Below, piece after piece: positions 5,775 to 7,668 of a stretch of 7,668 bases of DNA. Source of the DNA: DASYTH01 sp035762905 (lineage in GTDB: Bacteria > Actinomycetota > Actinomycetes > Mycobacteriales > Pseudonocardiaceae); assembly GCF_035762905.1 (NCBI RefSeq), contig NZ_DASUCC010000129.1, positions 1-7,668 of the forward strand. The letters run 5' to 3'. Position numbers and translations under genes: made by a program. How positions within the stretch are numbered: the first letter of the stretch is position 1; each line of letters opens with the position of its first letter. The notes beneath the pieces are model-generated. The model was given only the letters and a program-made list of their open reading frames with translations, searched no databases and was not told where the DNA came from.

Positions 5775-6658
5775 TTAGCGGTCGGCATGCCGACCGCTCA
5801 GCGATATGCGTGTAGTTAGCGTGCAACTTCGTCCTCGGACACGTTCACTATCCCTACCGTCTGGCCGGATGGTCACGTCTACCGTCCGTTGCTTCGCGTG
5901 GTAGATCATCTCGAGTCGTAGCTCTTCGTAGAGCGCATCGAGTTGTGCCGGGTCGCCGTCGTTGAAGGCGCTGCCGATCTGATCTTCGAGGGAGTCGAGC
6001 CGGGCATAGATCTCGGCCCGGTCGATCGTATGGTCGGCGGGCAGCGCATGTAGCTCGGCCAGGGCGGCTTCGTACTGTTCGTGCGCTTGGTTGATCGCGC
6101 CGACCAGGGCGGCAGGGTTGGCGCCGGCCTTGATCGCGTCCTGCAGGCGGCGCAGCTCAGTCTCAGTCTTGTCCACCCGGTGCTGCACCTGCTCCCGCCG
6201 ACCCATCGGACCGCGTTGCTTGGCCGCCGCGCCCAGCAGGCGATCCACCGTGGCGTCCCGGTTGGCCGGGTCGAACAGCTCGCCGAGCCAGGCGTTGACC
6301 AGCCGGATCACGGCCCGCTCAGGGAGATAGATGTTCTTCGGGTGCCCCTCGAGCGCGGGTGAGCCGGGCACGATGCCGCGTGCCGCGCACCGGTAGTAGA
6401 TCCGCTCCTGACGTGGGGTGCCTTCCATCCGGCGCTGGCAGTGCCCGCACCGCACCCGCCCGCGCAGCACGTAGGGCCGCTTGGTGCGCTTGGGGCCGCG
6501 CTCGAGCTTGCGCCGGGCCGGCAGGCCGCCGGCCGCCCGAGAACGGCGCAGCAAGGTCACCTCGGTGAACAGCTCGACCGAGACGATCGCCGATGGGCGG
6601 GCTTGCGCGACCGGACGATGCGGTCCGGGCTGGCACGGCGGAACCGCACCACATGCCC
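5775..6658 (-). pseudogene. C-terminal part of a second serine recombinase, truncated and frameshifted
   Basis: Only the DNA-binding and coiled-coil end of a large serine recombinase remains. Going down the minus strand from ~6658, HVVRFRRASPDRIVRSRKPAH matches the recombinase domain before the zinc ribbon. At 6593-6596 the frame shifts by one missing base, and AIVSVELFTEV then LLRRSRAAGGLPARRKLERG continue. The zinc ribbon is VRCGHCQRRM with YYRCAARG, then HPKNIYLPE. A charged coiled-coil follows, with TETELRRLQDAIKAGANPAA and DRAEIYARLDSLEDQIGSAF, to TAA at 5775. The N-terminal catalytic serine domain is absent, and no recombinase similarity is seen above ~6660. It is therefore inactive. 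The zinc-ribbon and coiled-coil sequences differ from the recombinase at 155-1707, so it belongs to another subfamily and is not a duplicate. Confidence 0.8.
5777..5798. repeat. perfect 22-bp palindrome across the recombinase stop
   Basis: The half-site AGCGGTCGGCA is followed directly by its exact complement TGCCGACCGCT. It codes the last residues (SGRHADR) and part of the TAA of the second recombinase remnant. As RNA it would make a hairpin of about nine G/C-rich pairs with a CATG loop, so it could be a terminator without a T-tract. As DNA it is the shape of a dimeric protein site or a recombination site. Confidence 0.6.
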
Positions 6659-6666
6659 GCGGCCCG

Positions 6667-6969
6667 GTGACCCGGTTTGTGGCCGATGGCGCGCAGGTGC
6701 TCCTGGTCGGCAGCGACCAGCCCGGCGCCCCTGAGCCAGTCGCGGACCTGCGCCGGCTGTACGTCTGCGAGACCGCGCCGCGCGCCTTCCCACTTGCCGG
6801 CGGAACGGCCGCCGCCTGTGACACCAAGGCAAGACACGCCATGGTGGCCGTCGTCGCCGACACCGCGGTTCGGTTCATTTCACCGTCGCCGTCCCGCCAG
6901 ACACCCGCGAGCGGATCCTGGCGACCCCGACCGTGTCGGCAGACCGGCCCTAGTCGGGATGGGCGCTGA
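6667..6969 (+). CDS. doubtful plus-strand ORF at the recombinase junction
   Basis: From a GTG at 6667 the plus frame reads FVADGAQVLLVGSDQPG and ADLRRLYVCETAPRAFPLAG, then AMVAVVADTAVRFIS, ending at 6969. Codon position composition is roughly coding-like (third > first > second GC by hand count), but the minus strand in the same register is nearly as good. There is no ribosome site, and the frame opens in antisense recombinase DNA. A minus-strand stretch here (QVRDWLRGAGLVAADQEHL) is an equal rival. No family is recognised. It is probably a scrambled junction between the recombinase remnant and the GNAT-VOC gene. Confidence 0.15.
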   Translation: MTRFVADGAQVLLVGSDQPGAPEPVADLRRLYVCETAPRAFPLAGGTAAACDTKARHAMVAVVADTAVRFISPSPSRQTPASGSWRPRPCRQTGPSRDGR

Positions 6970-7668
6970 TCCGGAGCACCGTGCCATCCGGGTCGTGCAG
7001 CCGCATCTCGTACATCCCCCAGGGCCGCACGGATGGTGGTTCGGCGATGGTCGCGCCGCGCCGGCTCCACTGCTCGAACAGATCGTCGACCTGTGCGGTG
7101 GTGTTCACGTCAAGGTGTAGCCGGGTCGGGTGCGCGCCGGCGACCTGGGTCAGCATGAGGTGGGCACGATCCCGGAAGACCAGCGCGGTACCGGGCTCGT
7201 CCGGGTCGTCCTCGGCGAGGAACCGGCCGGCCGGGTCGGACCAGCGCCAGCCGACCTGAACCCCAGCAGGTCCCGGTAGAACCGCAGGCTCGCGGACAGG
7301 TCGCGCACCAGAACGTTGGGCCGGCAGGCGTAGATGGCCGGTTCGTCGGCCCGGCTGGGCCGGTCGCCGGCCAGCAGCCCGAACAGCAGGTCGTCAGTCC
7401 ACTCACCCTTGACCCAGGTGTGCTGGACGCGCCGGCCCTCCCGGCGAAACCCGAGCCGGTCCAGCAGCTTCGCCGATGCGGTGTTGCGGGCGTCGCAGTC
7501 CGCCGAGACCCGGCGCACTCCGGTACCGAACACCCGGTCCAGCACGCACCGCACCGCCTCGGTCCCGTAGCCCTGTCCCTGGTACGGCCGAGCCACGGTA
7601 AACCCCAACTCCGCCTGCATCCGGTTGTCGTGCAGGCATATACCGATGTCGCCGATCAGCACGCCGTC
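6950..7668 (-). pseudogene. GNAT acetyltransferase-VOC (glyoxalase-fold) fusion, partial, frameshifted
   Basis: The gene enters from the right edge without its N-terminus. The first domain is a RimJ-like GNAT N-acetyltransferase: LIGDIG, then ELGFTVARPYQGQGYGTEAV with the QGQGYG acetyl-CoA loop, NTASAKLLDRLGFRREG, ending WVKGEWTDDLLFGLL. After the linker AGDRPSRADEP begins a VOC domain of the glyoxalase/bleomycin-resistance fold, CRPNVLVRDLSASLRFYRDL. At 7257-7258 the frame breaks; restoring one base (TTC then CAG) gives LLGFQVGWRWSDPAGRF and LAEDDPDEPGTALVFRDRAH. It then runs through LHLDV and GMYEMRLHDPDGTVLRI to TAG at 6950. GNAT enzymes acetylate amines; VOC proteins bind metals or sequester drugs, so a detoxification or self-resistance role is possible but not shown. 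The substrate is unknown. One missing base may be real or a sequence error. Confidence 0.75.

Noticed and set aside
6659..7070. N-terminal part of the 431-residue minus frame (5775-7070) as recombinase
   Set aside because: Residues before AIVSVELF show no recombinase motifs, overlap the VOC coding region in another frame, and the true continuation is in a different frame up to ~6658.
1..7668. CRISPR array, rRNA, riboswitch or complete insertion sequence
   Set aside because: No regularly spaced repeats, conserved RNA cores, or transposase with paired terminal inverted repeats were seen.

Overview
This is high-GC DNA with strongly GC-biased third codon positions, AGGAGG-type ribosome binding sites and a GTG start. 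Two serine recombinases of families common in filamentous actinobacteria are present, so the host is most likely an actinomycete (Micromonosporaceae- or Streptomyces-like; genus not determined). The window looks like an accessory region: recombinase remnants, repeats and dyads lie among a few unrelated cargo genes, and no long operon is visible.

Left part (1-1707): a serine recombinase on the minus strand, broken near base 534 by a frame change. Its 3' end carries a ~50-base sequence (141-190) that recurs at 4503-4549. Each copy has an inverted repeat about 20 bases to its left. Middle (1708-3632): a divergent intergenic region leads to an intact MHS-type major facilitator transporter (2098-3441). 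It has a recognisable promoter and a perfect operator-like dyad over its -10 region. A small frameshifted membrane protein gene (3448-3632) faces the transporter and ends 6 bases from it. The next stretch (3633-4722) is mostly gene-poor. It holds a perfect 13-bp hairpin, an unrecognised 58-residue ORF (4251-4427) and the second dyad-plus-repeat module.

Right part (4723-7668): an intact exported lipoprotein gene of unknown function with an Ig/TIG-like C-terminal region, then a ~330-base gene-free stretch. Next is the C-terminal half of a second serine recombinase of a different subfamily, with a perfect 22-bp palindrome across its stop codon. Last is a GNAT acetyltransferase fused to a glyoxalase-fold (VOC) domain, running off the right edge. 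All of these are read on the minus strand.

Four reading frames (near 534, 3515, 6594 and 7257) are each broken by what looks like one missing base, and in each case the protein continues cleanly in another frame. This is either genuine decay of an accessory island or a run of single-base sequence errors; raw reads would decide. The transporter and lipoprotein frames are intact. I see no complete novel multi-gene system. The most unusual signals are the paired dyad-plus-repeat modules, the 58-residue ORF and the unassigned lipoprotein.
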